Positions 1-7,314 of a stretch of 64,000 bases of DNA are shown piece by piece; position 1 is the first letter of the stretch, and each line of letters opens with the position of its first letter. The stretch spans positions 1,768,723-1,832,722 of the forward strand of contig NC_011661.1 of the NCBI RefSeq assembly GCF_000021645.1, written 5' to 3'. A model generated the notes under the pieces. The model was not told the DNA's origin, did no database searches, and saw only the letters and a list, made by a program, of their open reading frames with translations. The stretch comes from Dictyoglomus turgidum DSM 6724. Lineage in GTDB: Bacteria > Dictyoglomota > Dictyoglomia > Dictyoglomales > Dictyoglomaceae. The translations under genes and the position numbers were made by a program.

Positions 1-746
1 GCCAACGGTCCCCAAGCTATTCTCCAACCTGTAATATATCTTCCAAGATAAACAGGAAGAGTTTGAGAATTTGCCGTACTTGTTAGGATTAAAGCAAGGA
101 GAAACTCTCCCCAGCAGGTAACAAAACTTAAAGTCATCATCGCAGCAAGGCCTGGAGCGCTAAGAGGTAAAACCACATGAAAGAATGTACTTAAGGATGA
201 AGCGCCATCTATATATGCTGCCTCATCAAGTTCCTTTGGTATTCCATTAAAAAAAGAAATCAATACCCAAGTGCTAAAAGGAATAGTGAATACAAGATAT
301 ACCATTATAAGAGCAGTCCACGTATCAAGCAATTTTAAATTTTTAAACAGAATATATAAGGGCAGCGCAGAGGCAATTGGAGGCAACATTCTTACAGAAA
401 TTATCCAATTAGCAAATTTTCTACCTCCAGTTTTAAACCTTGATATGGAATAAGCAGCTAAAGCAGAGATGATAACAGCAAGGATGGAAGTTATTAAAGA
501 TATAGCAGTACTATTTCTAAGATAAGGTGTTATATTTTCAATAGAAGTGGTTGTACTTCCATAAAAACTTCCACCACCTGTAAAATTCTCTAAGGTCAAA
601 GTTCTTGGAAAGATCATGGGAGGCCATTTAAACCAATCACTGGCAGGTTTAAAAGCAGTTATAACAAGCCAATAAACTGGAAAAAGGAAAAAGACAAGTA
701 TAACTAAAAGAATTAGCCATTTAAGAGAATAAAACAAATATTTCAT
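1..746 (-). CDS. Sugar ABC transporter permease, MalG type (3' end cut by window)
   Basis: Inner-membrane permease subunit of a carbohydrate ABC importer (CUT1 family). I translated it by hand from ATG at 746 and the frame stays open to base 1, giving about 248 residues; the family is usually about 275-280, so only the C-terminus is missing. The N-terminus is one hydrophobic helix, and around residues 168-185 is the EAA loop (PKELDEAAYIDGAS) that docks on the ATPase. A GGGGGA ribosome-binding site precedes the start. It follows the MalF-type gene by 13 bases and is the third gene of the binding-protein operon. No ATPase gene is visible; it may lie beyond the window or be a shared MsiK-type subunit. 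Confidence 0.9.
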   Translation of the reverse strand, partial: MKYLFYSLKWLILLVILVFFLFPVYWLVITAFKPASDWFKWPPMIFPRTLTLENFTGGGSFYGSTTTSIENITPYLRNSTAISLITSILAVIISALAAYSISRFKTGGRKFANWIISVRMLPPIASALPLYILFKNLKLLDTWTALIMVYLVFTIPFSTWVLISFFNGIPKELDEAAYIDGASSLSTFFHVVLPLSAPGLAAMMTLSFVTCWGEFLLALILTSTANSQTLPVYLGRYITGWRIAWGPL

Positions 747-759
747 AATTTTAATCCCC

Positions 760-1638
760 CTATAACTCCAAATACTCCCAAAGTCTCATTGTCCTTATAA
801 GTATATTTGTTAGAATTGTTACTAAGATAAGGAGTAAAATACTTAAGGCTGAAGCATATCCCACATCCCATCCGAAAGATATTCCTACCTTATATATATA
901 GAAACTAAGGGTATGAGTAGCATAACCCGGACCCCCAAAGCTTGTCATATAAACGATATCAAACATTCTTAAGATATCTATTAGTCTTAGGATTATTAAT
1001 ATCCAAAAAAGGGGTCTCAAAAATGGAAACTCAATATACTTAAAAATAACCCATCTGTTTCCACCATCAACTTTTGCAGCTTCAATTAGATCTGTAGGAA
1101 CCGTTTGTAATCCCGCATATAATACCAGAAAAATGAAAGGAGTCCATTGCCATACATCCATTATAACTACAGCAATCCTTGCAAAAAAAGGATCTCCAAA
1201 CCAAGCAATTTTGTTTACTCCAAATAAACTTAATAGATAATTTACTGGACCATACTCATAATTAAAAAGCATTTTCCATATGACTCCTACAACTACTGCA
1301 GGGATCATCATAGGTAAAAGTAAGGAACTTCTTACAACTTTTTCTCCAACTAAATTCTGTATAAATAAAGCAATAAATCCTCCTAAAATAATTTCAATAG
1401 GTAAAGCTAATAACACAAGTAAAAAGGTAAATTCCAAAGTAGAATGAACACCCTCATCCCTAAAAGCTTTAACATAATTTTCTAATCCTACAAAGTAAGG
1501 GGCTTTCCATTCTGCCAAATTATAATGCATAAAAGAGATAACTATCATATAGATAAAGGGGAAAATCGTAAGTAATAAAAATACAAACACAAGCGGCATA
1601 ACCATAAATATTGCCGTTCGTCTTGTTCCTTTATCCAT
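760..1638 (-). CDS. Sugar ABC transporter permease, MalF type
   Basis: Membrane permease partner of the MalG-type subunit downstream. It has 292 residues, about six hydrophobic segments, and an EAA loop near residues 195-215 (LIEAAKVDGG). An in-frame TTG lies one codon upstream, but GGGGG is spaced correctly for the ATG at 1638, so that start is preferred. Length and layout are normal for CUT1 permeases. The sugar cannot be read from the sequence; nearby araB and a GH4 enzyme suggest a pentose or a hemicellulose oligosaccharide (inference). Confidence 0.92.
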   Translation of the reverse strand: MDKGTRRTAIFMVMPLVFVFLLLTIFPFIYMIVISFMHYNLAEWKAPYFVGLENYVKAFRDEGVHSTLEFTFLLVLLALPIEIILGGFIALFIQNLVGEKVVRSSLLLPMMIPAVVVGVIWKMLFNYEYGPVNYLLSLFGVNKIAWFGDPFFARIAVVIMDVWQWTPFIFLVLYAGLQTVPTDLIEAAKVDGGNRWVIFKYIEFPFLRPLFWILIILRLIDILRMFDIVYMTSFGGPGYATHTLSFYIYKVGISFGWDVGYASALSILLLILVTILTNILIRTMRLWEYLEL

Positions 1639-1676
1639 CAAATTTCCCCCTATTTCTTATTTTTTTAATAATTAGA

Positions 1677-1697
1677 AGGGGAGCATTGCGCTCCCCT
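1677..1697 (-). terminator. Stem-loop between binding-protein and permease genes
   Basis: Perfect 8-bp stem AGGGGAGC / GCTCCCCT with a 5-nt loop, immediately after the binding-protein stop codon. On the minus strand it is followed by TCTAATTATT, only a weak U-tract. It probably acts as a leaky terminator or a 3' stabiliser, so that more binding protein than permease is made. Confidence 0.7.
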
Positions 1698-1704
1698 AAA
1701 TTTA

Positions 1705-3048
1705 TTACTTCCCAGAGAGAATGTTCATCCATTGATCAGCTAATTTATTTAGTTCATCTACTGTATTAGGTCTCTTACCCATCAAAATCTCAGAGAAGAA
1801 ACCAATAGTAACATCTTCAAGCTTTGGTTCTTCTGGAATTCTGGGTCTATGAGATTGGGTCTTTATAGTTTGTAAGAATACTGAAACCCTTGGGTCTGCC
1901 TTTCTTACTTCTGGATCTCTTACTGTTGAAAGTCTTGAAGGGGCAACTCCATATTTAATAAATTTGATTTTATCATTTTCTTTATTTGTCGCAAATTGTA
2001 TAAACATAAATGCCTCTCTCTTATTCTTACTTGCAACGTTAAGTCCTAAAGCCCAATTACCACTTACAGAATGTCCACCAGGCATTACCGCAACACCTAC
2101 TTTTTTATCAATGGGCTGTAGAGCAGAAGAAGTCTTAAAAGTCGCCCATACTCCAGTCCATTGAGGAACCATTGCTACTGTTCCTCTTGCAAAGTATTCT
2201 AATGTTTCACCATAGTCAGATCCAAGAGGATCAGGGCTATAAGGCATTAAAGCTTTCATAGTCTCAAGAGCTTTTACTCCCTCGGGAGAATTAAAAGCTG
2301 GCTTTTTATCAGAGGTGAAATAATCTCCATAATCGAGATCTACAGGACCCCATTTCTTCAAACCTTCTTGGCTTCTTCTATATGGAGCAAAATACAATAG
2401 GTACATATAGAATAATGTATGGGTCCTTGGGAACATTAAAGCTATACCATATTCTGTAGGAGAGTTTGGATTATATTTCTTCGTAAAGAATTTTGCAACC
2501 TCTACAGTTTCTTCCCAGGTTCTTGGTACCCTTAAGTCTTTTCCAAACATCTTTTTAAATTCGGCTTTTAACTTAGAATCGCTGAAGAGATCTTTACGAT
2601 AATAGAAGAGCATGGTATTGCAATAAAAAGGTATACCTATATTCTTTCCTGCCCATATACCAGCTATATGCCATATAGTGGGGTCAAAATCTTTCATGTC
2701 CCAATTAGGATCCACAAGATCCGGATTCTGTTTTCTAAATTCCTCCAAATCTACAAACCCCTTTGCAACAGCACCTGCTGTCATTACGTCCCAAGTTGCC
2801 ACATCAAAAGCCCCGGTCCCACTCGCCACATCAGCAAGCATCCTTGGATAGAGCACTTCCCAAGATATAGGAGTCACCTGGACTTTTATATTAGGATATT
2901 TTTGCATAAACCTTTGAGCAATATCTTGCAAGGCATCAGCATTATCAGGTGATGACCACACATTTAAAACTACTTGTTTTTGGGCATATCCCCCAACAAT
3001 TAATAATAGGAATAAAGAAACGGTAGCTAAAACCAAAAACTTTCTCAT
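1705..3048 (-). CDS. Sugar ABC transporter solute-binding protein
   Basis: Extracytoplasmic sugar-binding protein of a CUT1 importer (SBP bacterial 1 fold), 447 residues. A longer reading frame reaches 3192, but ATG at 3048 follows a strong GGGGAGGG site and opens a classic signal peptide (MRKFLVLATVSLFLLLIVGG), so that start is chosen. The longer version would also run through the promoter and operator at 3143-3192. The mature part begins with VVLNVWSSPDNADALQDIA, the usual beta-alpha start of the fold. There is no clear lipobox cysteine, so membrane anchoring is unclear. Transcription probably starts near 3157 and is likely repressed through the 3143-3161 palindrome. Confidence 0.93.
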   Translation of the reverse strand: MRKFLVLATVSLFLLLIVGGYAQKQVVLNVWSSPDNADALQDIAQRFMQKYPNIKVQVTPISWEVLYPRMLADVASGTGAFDVATWDVMTAGAVAKGFVDLEEFRKQNPDLVDPNWDMKDFDPTIWHIAGIWAGKNIGIPFYCNTMLFYYRKDLFSDSKLKAEFKKMFGKDLRVPRTWEETVEVAKFFTKKYNPNSPTEYGIALMFPRTHTLFYMYLLYFAPYRRSQEGLKKWGPVDLDYGDYFTSDKKPAFNSPEGVKALETMKALMPYSPDPLGSDYGETLEYFARGTVAMVPQWTGVWATFKTSSALQPIDKKVGVAVMPGGHSVSGNWALGLNVASKNKREAFMFIQFATNKENDKIKFIKYGVAPSRLSTVRDPEVRKADPRVSVFLQTIKTQSHRPRIPEEPKLEDVTIGFFSEILMGKRPNTVDELNKLADQWMNILSGK

Positions 3049-3142
3049 AAATAACCCTCCCCTTTGAGAAAATTTGGAAACCCCAAGAGGATCTTTAAAA
3101 GATTTACAAAACTCCTTACTCCTTATCGCCCCCTTAATTTTT

Positions 3143-3161
3143 TTAGTAAAAACTTCACTAA
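3143..3161. promoter_or_regulatory. Candidate repressor operator, copy 1
   Basis: Imperfect inverted repeat TTAGTAAAAACTTCACTAA with 7-nt arms and a 5-nt spacer. It lies two bases downstream of the -10 box of the binding-protein promoter, so it would cover roughly -3 to +15 of that transcript. The same layout occurs upstream of araB at 9059-9077. The adjacent LacI-type protein is the obvious candidate to bind it (inference). The site lacks the central CG common in many LacI-family operators. Confidence 0.6.
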
Positions 3162-3163
3162 AT

Positions 3164-3192
3164 AATATAACACTACTTACTTTTAAAGTCAA
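3164..3192 (-). promoter_or_regulatory. Sigma-70-type promoter of the ABC transporter operon
   Basis: On the minus strand: -35 TTGACT (3192-3187), 17-bp spacer, -10 TATATT (3169-3164). The predicted start near 3157 gives a leader of about 110 nt. Confidence 0.75.
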
Positions 3193-3202
3193 GTTTAAAC
3201 TG

Positions 3203-3231
3203 TTGACTACTAATTAAAATAATTGTATATT
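3203..3231 (+). promoter_or_regulatory. Sigma-70-type promoter of the LacI-type regulator
   Basis: TTGACT (3203-3208), 17-bp spacer, TATATT (3226-3231). The hexamers and spacing are the same as in the divergent transporter promoter; only 10 bp separate the two -35 boxes, so a single regulator could affect both. Confidence 0.7.
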
Positions 3232-3273
3232 TTAAGTAAAATTTTAATCTCTTAATGTCAAAAGGTGATAGTA

Positions 3274-4284
3274 ATGAGGAGAGAAGATATAAAGAAAAAG
3301 GTCACATTAAAAGATATTGCAAAAGCTGCTGGGGTATCTGTATCAGCAGTATCCTTTGCATTAAATAACAAAGGATCTCTTAATCCTGAGACAAAGACAA
3401 AAATTTTAAAAATTGCTCAAGAACTTGGCTATACTCCAGAAAGAGAGCTAAAAAAGACTTATACTATAGGACTTGTAATAAGTGATGTTACAAATCCCTT
3501 CTATCCAGCAGTGGTTATAGGAGTGGAGAGTGTCTTATTAAAACATGGTTATAGTCTCTTCCTTTGCAATACTGATTATGACCCTGACCTTGGATGTACA
3601 TCTATAAAAAGGTTCATAGACAGAAACGTAGATGGTGTAATAATAATGACTAACAGATTGGATGACTCAGTAATAGAACTTCTTAAACTGTATAATATTC
3701 CTGTGTTAGTCTTTGACAGGAATATAGAGGGTCTTGATGTCAGCGGGTTATTAGTAGATTTCCAGTCAGGAATATCCGAAGCTGTCACTCACCTTGTCAA
3801 TTTAGGACATACAGATATCGCCATAATTACGGGACCCCTTGATTTAGAGACAGCCCAAGCAAGACTCAGAGCCTTTAAGATGGCTCTTAAGAGATATCAT
3901 ATTGACTTACCCGAGGATAGAATCTTTGAGGGCGACTTCAAAATGAGAAGTGGTGAAGAGGCCATGAGAAAAATTTTAAAACTTGACCCAAGACCTACTG
4001 CAGTTTTCGCATCTAACGATATGATGGCAATTGGTGCTTTAAGAGAGGCTCAAAACCAAGGATTAAGAATTCCAGAAGATATATCCATTGTAGGTCTTGA
4101 TGATATCATGATGGCATCTTATGTAAATCCTTCTTTAACCACAGTAGTATTCCCTCAACAAGAAGTAGGAACAAAAGCAGCAGAACTAATACTTAGAGCC
4201 ATAGAAAAGGGAGAGAAAGCAGTATCCTATATCCATACTTACCTTGTCATTAGAAAATCCACTGGCCCTGCACCAATTAAATAA
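3274..4284 (+). CDS. LacI-family transcriptional regulator
   Basis: 336-residue DNA-binding repressor or activator. Residues 10-30 form the LacI helix-turn-helix (LKDIAKAAGVSVSAVSFALN), with alanine where many family members have T in the VSxxTVS motif. Residues about 60-330 are the periplasmic-binding-protein-like effector domain, with typical FDRNIEG and SNDMMAIGALREAQ stretches. GTG at 3265 is possible, but AAAGGTGAT at 3261-3269 fits ATG at 3274. It diverges from the transporter operon, so it probably controls that operon and, through the second palindrome copy, araB. The effector sugar is unknown. Its end is only 4 bp from the convergent activator gene. Confidence 0.93.
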   Translation: MRREDIKKKVTLKDIAKAAGVSVSAVSFALNNKGSLNPETKTKILKIAQELGYTPERELKKTYTIGLVISDVTNPFYPAVVIGVESVLLKHGYSLFLCNTDYDPDLGCTSIKRFIDRNVDGVIIMTNRLDDSVIELLKLYNIPVLVFDRNIEGLDVSGLLVDFQSGISEAVTHLVNLGHTDIAIITGPLDLETAQARLRAFKMALKRYHIDLPEDRIFEGDFKMRSGEEAMRKILKLDPRPTAVFASNDMMAIGALREAQNQGLRIPEDISIVGLDDIMMASYVNPSLTTVVFPQQEVGTKAAELILRAIEKGEKAVSYIHTYLVIRKSTGPAPIK

Positions 4285-4288
4285 AAAT

Positions 4289-5074
4289 TTATGATAATTC
4301 CTTAGCAAAAAGGGCAGCTCCTAAAGCCCCAACTATTTGGGGTTCATGGGGAGTTTTTATACTTACTCCTATTAACTCCTCTAATGCCTTTACAACTCCA
4401 ATATTTTTTGCTACTCCCCCACTCATAACTACCTCCTGATCTATGCCTACCCTCTTGACAAGAGCAACCGCTCTTTTAGCTACCGAATAATTAATTCCTT
4501 TTATAATTTTTTCCTTAGGTACGCCCTCAGAAATTAGGGTTATTATTTCAGATTCTGCAAAAACAGTACAAATATTAGTTATATCCACGTAATCTGAGGT
4601 TTTAAGATGAATTTCTCCAAATTCATCAAAAGAAACTTGAAGTACCTTAGACATGATCTCCAAAAAGCGTCCTGTCCCTGCGGCACACTTGTCATTCATT
4701 ACAAAATCAAGTACAGCACCATTTTTACCAATTTTTATCACTTTACTATCTTGTCCACCTATATCTATCACTGTTCTTGCATCTGGAAATAAAAAATTTA
4801 TACCTTTAGCATGACAAGATATTTCAGTTTTGGATTTGTCAGTAAAATCCACTTTTATCCTTCCATAACCTGTAGCCACAATACTGTTAATATCCTTTAA
4901 AGAGATATTATGAGTTTTCAGCAAATCGTCAATCAGATCCAAAGCAGTTTTATTCCCATCAGAACCTGTTTCTCTTATAGCATAACCCAAAATATTATCT
5001 TTTGTCCCATTGGATGAAAGCAAAACAACCTTTGTGGTAGCTGAACCAATATCTACTCCTAAGAAATACTTCAT
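4289..5074 (-). CDS. 2-hydroxyacyl-CoA dehydratase activator-type ATPase (HgdC/BadF family)
   Basis: 261-residue homolog of archerase, the ATP-dependent one-electron donor that activates 2-hydroxyacyl-CoA dehydratases, benzoyl-CoA reductases and double-cubane proteins. The ASKHA phosphate loop is at residues 6-16 (GVDIGSATTK). The two cysteines that hold the dimer-bridging [4Fe-4S] cluster are C130 (NDKCAAGTGRFLE) and C169 (CTVFAESE), matching C127 and C166 of HgdC as I recall it. Its start overlaps the stop of the 408-aa subunit by 4 bp (ATGA), so translation is coupled. It is probably the dedicated reductase for the two subunits upstream. Confidence 0.92.
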   Translation of the reverse strand: MKYFLGVDIGSATTKVVLLSSNGTKDNILGYAIRETGSDGNKTALDLIDDLLKTHNISLKDINSIVATGYGRIKVDFTDKSKTEISCHAKGINFLFPDARTVIDIGGQDSKVIKIGKNGAVLDFVMNDKCAAGTGRFLEIMSKVLQVSFDEFGEIHLKTSDYVDITNICTVFAESEIITLISEGVPKEKIIKGINYSVAKRAVALVKRVGIDQEVVMSGGVAKNIGVVKALEELIGVSIKTPHEPQIVGALGAALFAKELS

Positions 5075-6297
5075 GATATCACCTCTAAAAAGGCTTCTAT
5101 TCTCGTTTTAATCTGCTCTTTGGGAAAATTAAGTTCATCTACTAGGTCTCCATCAATTACAAGAGAGGGAACTCCCTCTCTTACAAGTTTTTGCCTAATT
5201 ATATAAGTAGGTACTGAACCTTGTCTACATCCCCATTGATTGAAAATTATCACCCCATGAGCTTTATATTTTTCTACGTTTTCTAATGCTACCTTTATTC
5301 TATCCTCCAAACTTGAGAAGGCTTTAAGATTTATTAGCTTTTTAGCAAGAGATTCAAAGGGGTTATTAATATCAAGCCTTTCCCAAGAGACCGATGTAGA
5401 TTCCTCAAAAACAATGTACGCTCCTTTATCATTTAGCCACTTAAAAAGGTCTGTCTTAAAATAGGGGCCAAGATGCATCCAGTATAATCTTACTTTTGGT
5501 TCTATAATTTTACCTTTTTGAATTCTACTTTTTATCTCATCTCTTAGGGTCTTAAAGAATTCAACTCCATACTTAGAGCCAAAAACTGAAAAAATCATCC
5601 CAGCATAATCAAGAAAATTTTTACCATCCATCACTACGTAATCTCTTCTAAGTTCTTTCACTTCTTCAAAATAATTATAAGCCTCATTGGACAAAATAAT
5701 AACTTTCTTAAGCCTTTCTATTCCATCTTTTACCCCGAGCCTTTTAGTAAGTTCATAATATATCCTCTCAATTTGAGAAGCTAAATACTCTTCATCTTCA
5801 AAAGAATCTATGACAAAAATCTCTCCTCCATTCAATTCTTTTATGAGACTAAAAGAAAATATGGGAGAAAAGCATGGCTTTGTATAGCTTACGAGGAAAT
5901 CAGGAGTAGGAAAAACCTTTAATTTTGATAATCCCAAAATACCTCTATGTACACTACATACATCAGAATTTCCCAAAATTCCCTCGCTTTCATTAAGAGC
6001 TCTTCTTAATAAACCAAGAGCAGAGAAAAAACCTGATGCTACTTCTGGAAGAAGGGGATATATATCTAAAGCATAGAATATCTCTGAGGGAGTAAAAATA
6101 TTTATCATAACTTTTTTACTCTTCTTACCATATATGTACTTTATCAGATCTAAAGCATACAGGTAGGAGATTTTTGTAACTTTGTCTTCCTTGTATTTCG
6201 CGTTGATGAAGATCTTTGCCCCTAAATAGACAGGAAAAGAACCCACAAAATTTTTTATTAAATTTTGTCTTTCATAAACTAACTTTTCTACGCTCAT
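5071..6297 (-). CDS. 2-hydroxyacyl-CoA dehydratase / double-cubane family subunit (larger)
   Basis: 408-residue protein of the HgdB/BcrB/FldB superfamily, a partner of the 339-aa subunit whose 3' end overlaps it by 26 bp. Three cysteines sit at positions expected for an Fe-S cluster: C114 (DVCSVHRG), C142 (KPCFSP) and C357 (WGCRQGS). The C-terminal signature is KTRIEAFLEV. Known relatives remove water from 2-hydroxyacyl-CoAs, reduce aromatic CoA thioesters or, as double-cubane proteins, reduce small molecules. No CoA-transferase or CoA-ligase lies nearby and the operon neighbour is a sugar kinase, so the substrate is unknown. Confidence 0.85.
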   Translation of the reverse strand: MSVEKLVYERQNLIKNFVGSFPVYLGAKIFINAKYKEDKVTKISYLYALDLIKYIYGKKSKKVMINIFTPSEIFYALDIYPLLPEVASGFFSALGLLRRALNESEGILGNSDVCSVHRGILGLSKLKVFPTPDFLVSYTKPCFSPIFSFSLIKELNGGEIFVIDSFEDEEYLASQIERIYYELTKRLGVKDGIERLKKVIILSNEAYNYFEEVKELRRDYVVMDGKNFLDYAGMIFSVFGSKYGVEFFKTLRDEIKSRIQKGKIIEPKVRLYWMHLGPYFKTDLFKWLNDKGAYIVFEESTSVSWERLDINNPFESLAKKLINLKAFSSLEDRIKVALENVEKYKAHGVIIFNQWGCRQGSVPTYIIRQKLVREGVPSLVIDGDLVDELNFPKEQIKTRIEAFLEVIS

Positions 6298-7291
6298 AAA
6301 TCATCTCCACAAAAGCTTCAACTCTTGTTCTTATTTGTCCTTTATTCCCTAAGGTATAATCATCCTCAATTGTAAGAACTGGAAGATTCAAAGTTTTAAT
6401 AATCTCCCTCAATCTTGCTGATTGGTAGATAAGAGGATCACAGAATTTTAGAGTATAAATAATAACTCCATCAATATTTTCCTTCAACCTTTTTATATTT
6501 TCAATCCTTTTTTCCTGCCCCAAACTTCTAACACATGCAGTTCTTTTAAGATAATACTCGGAGATAACATAAAAAGGATCTTTATGGTAATTTTCAACTC
6601 TTTCTAATAAATTCCCCCCAAAACAGGAATCAATATAAGCAACCTCAACTCCTAAGCTATGTAAGTATTTAATAAAATCAAGAGGAAACATAGAAGAGAG
6701 TAAATAAACTTTTACCTGAGGGTTATGATCATAATTATTCTCAAAGTTAGTATAGGCTTCTCCAGTAAGAAGAGAAAATATAGATAAAGGATTTAACCCA
6801 TCTCTCCTAATCTTATCCCTTAAAGAGTTGTAAAAATCAATCGTCTTAACAAGCTTTTCCGTTTCTATACCACCGTTTAGGTCTTTAAAAAGTTCCTTAA
6901 GTTCAGTAGCAAAGTATTTTACAGAATTCTCATCACTATTAAAGGGAATTCTTAAGAAATAAATACTATTAGAAACTCCTAACTCTTTCCAACACTCATA
7001 TATTCTCTTTGAGGAATCACAACCATCGGTAAGAATGATCTTTTCCAAATTTAAACCATTTCTTAAAATATATTCATTCACATTTCTGATGTATGGACAG
7101 AAATATTTAGGATATACCTCGTCAGTTCTTTCTGGATATAAAGGAGGAAAAATTATAGGAAGAGGTTCAAAACCTGAAGCGGAAATAATCTCGGGAGGTA
7201 CATAGGAACACATATATCCTACATACCCCCCTGAATTAATCTTGTCTTTTAAGTATGAATAATAATCAAAATATTCTCCTATTTCCTCCAT
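6272..7291 (-). CDS. 2-hydroxyacyl-CoA dehydratase / double-cubane family subunit (smaller)
   Basis: 339-residue HgdB-family protein. Family marks are GYMCSYVPPEIISASGF (C28), FCPYIRN (C65), DGCDSSKRIYECW (C91, C100), KFCDPLIYQ (C284) and the terminal GQIRTRVEAFVEM. Cysteines C28, C91 and C284 are good candidates for cluster ligands. No ribosome-binding site precedes ATG at 7291; instead a TGATATAAT box ends 8 nt upstream, so it may be read from a leaderless transcript as well as from araB read-through. It is the first gene of a coupled trio with the 408-aa subunit and the activator. The reaction is unknown. Confidence 0.87.
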   Translation of the reverse strand: MEEIGEYFDYYSYLKDKINSGGYVGYMCSYVPPEIISASGFEPLPIIFPPLYPERTDEVYPKYFCPYIRNVNEYILRNGLNLEKIILTDGCDSSKRIYECWKELGVSNSIYFLRIPFNSDENSVKYFATELKELFKDLNGGIETEKLVKTIDFYNSLRDKIRRDGLNPLSIFSLLTGEAYTNFENNYDHNPQVKVYLLSSMFPLDFIKYLHSLGVEVAYIDSCFGGNLLERVENYHKDPFYVISEYYLKRTACVRSLGQEKRIENIKRLKENIDGVIIYTLKFCDPLIYQSARLREIIKTLNLPVLTIEDDYTLGNKGQIRTRVEAFVEMIYERRKVSL

Positions 7292-7299
7292 TGAGAAAG

Positions 7300-7308
7300 A
7301 TTATATCA
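7300..7308 (-). promoter_or_regulatory. Extended -10 promoter, probably leaderless, for the dehydratase-like trio
   Basis: TGATATAAT on the minus strand, ending 8 nt before ATG at 7291, in the 23-bp gap after araB. No Shine-Dalgarno sequence and no clear -35 box are seen. Confidence 0.55.
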
Positions 7309-7314
7309 CAAAAA

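Noticed and set aside
271-453. 60-codon plus-strand frame inside the MalG-type permease gene
   Set aside because: The minus strand encodes an intact permease with its EAA loop here.
1705-3192. Longer 495-residue version of the sugar-binding protein
   Set aside because: The first 48 residues would cross the promoter and operator and hide the signal peptide; GGGGAGGG supports the start at 3048.
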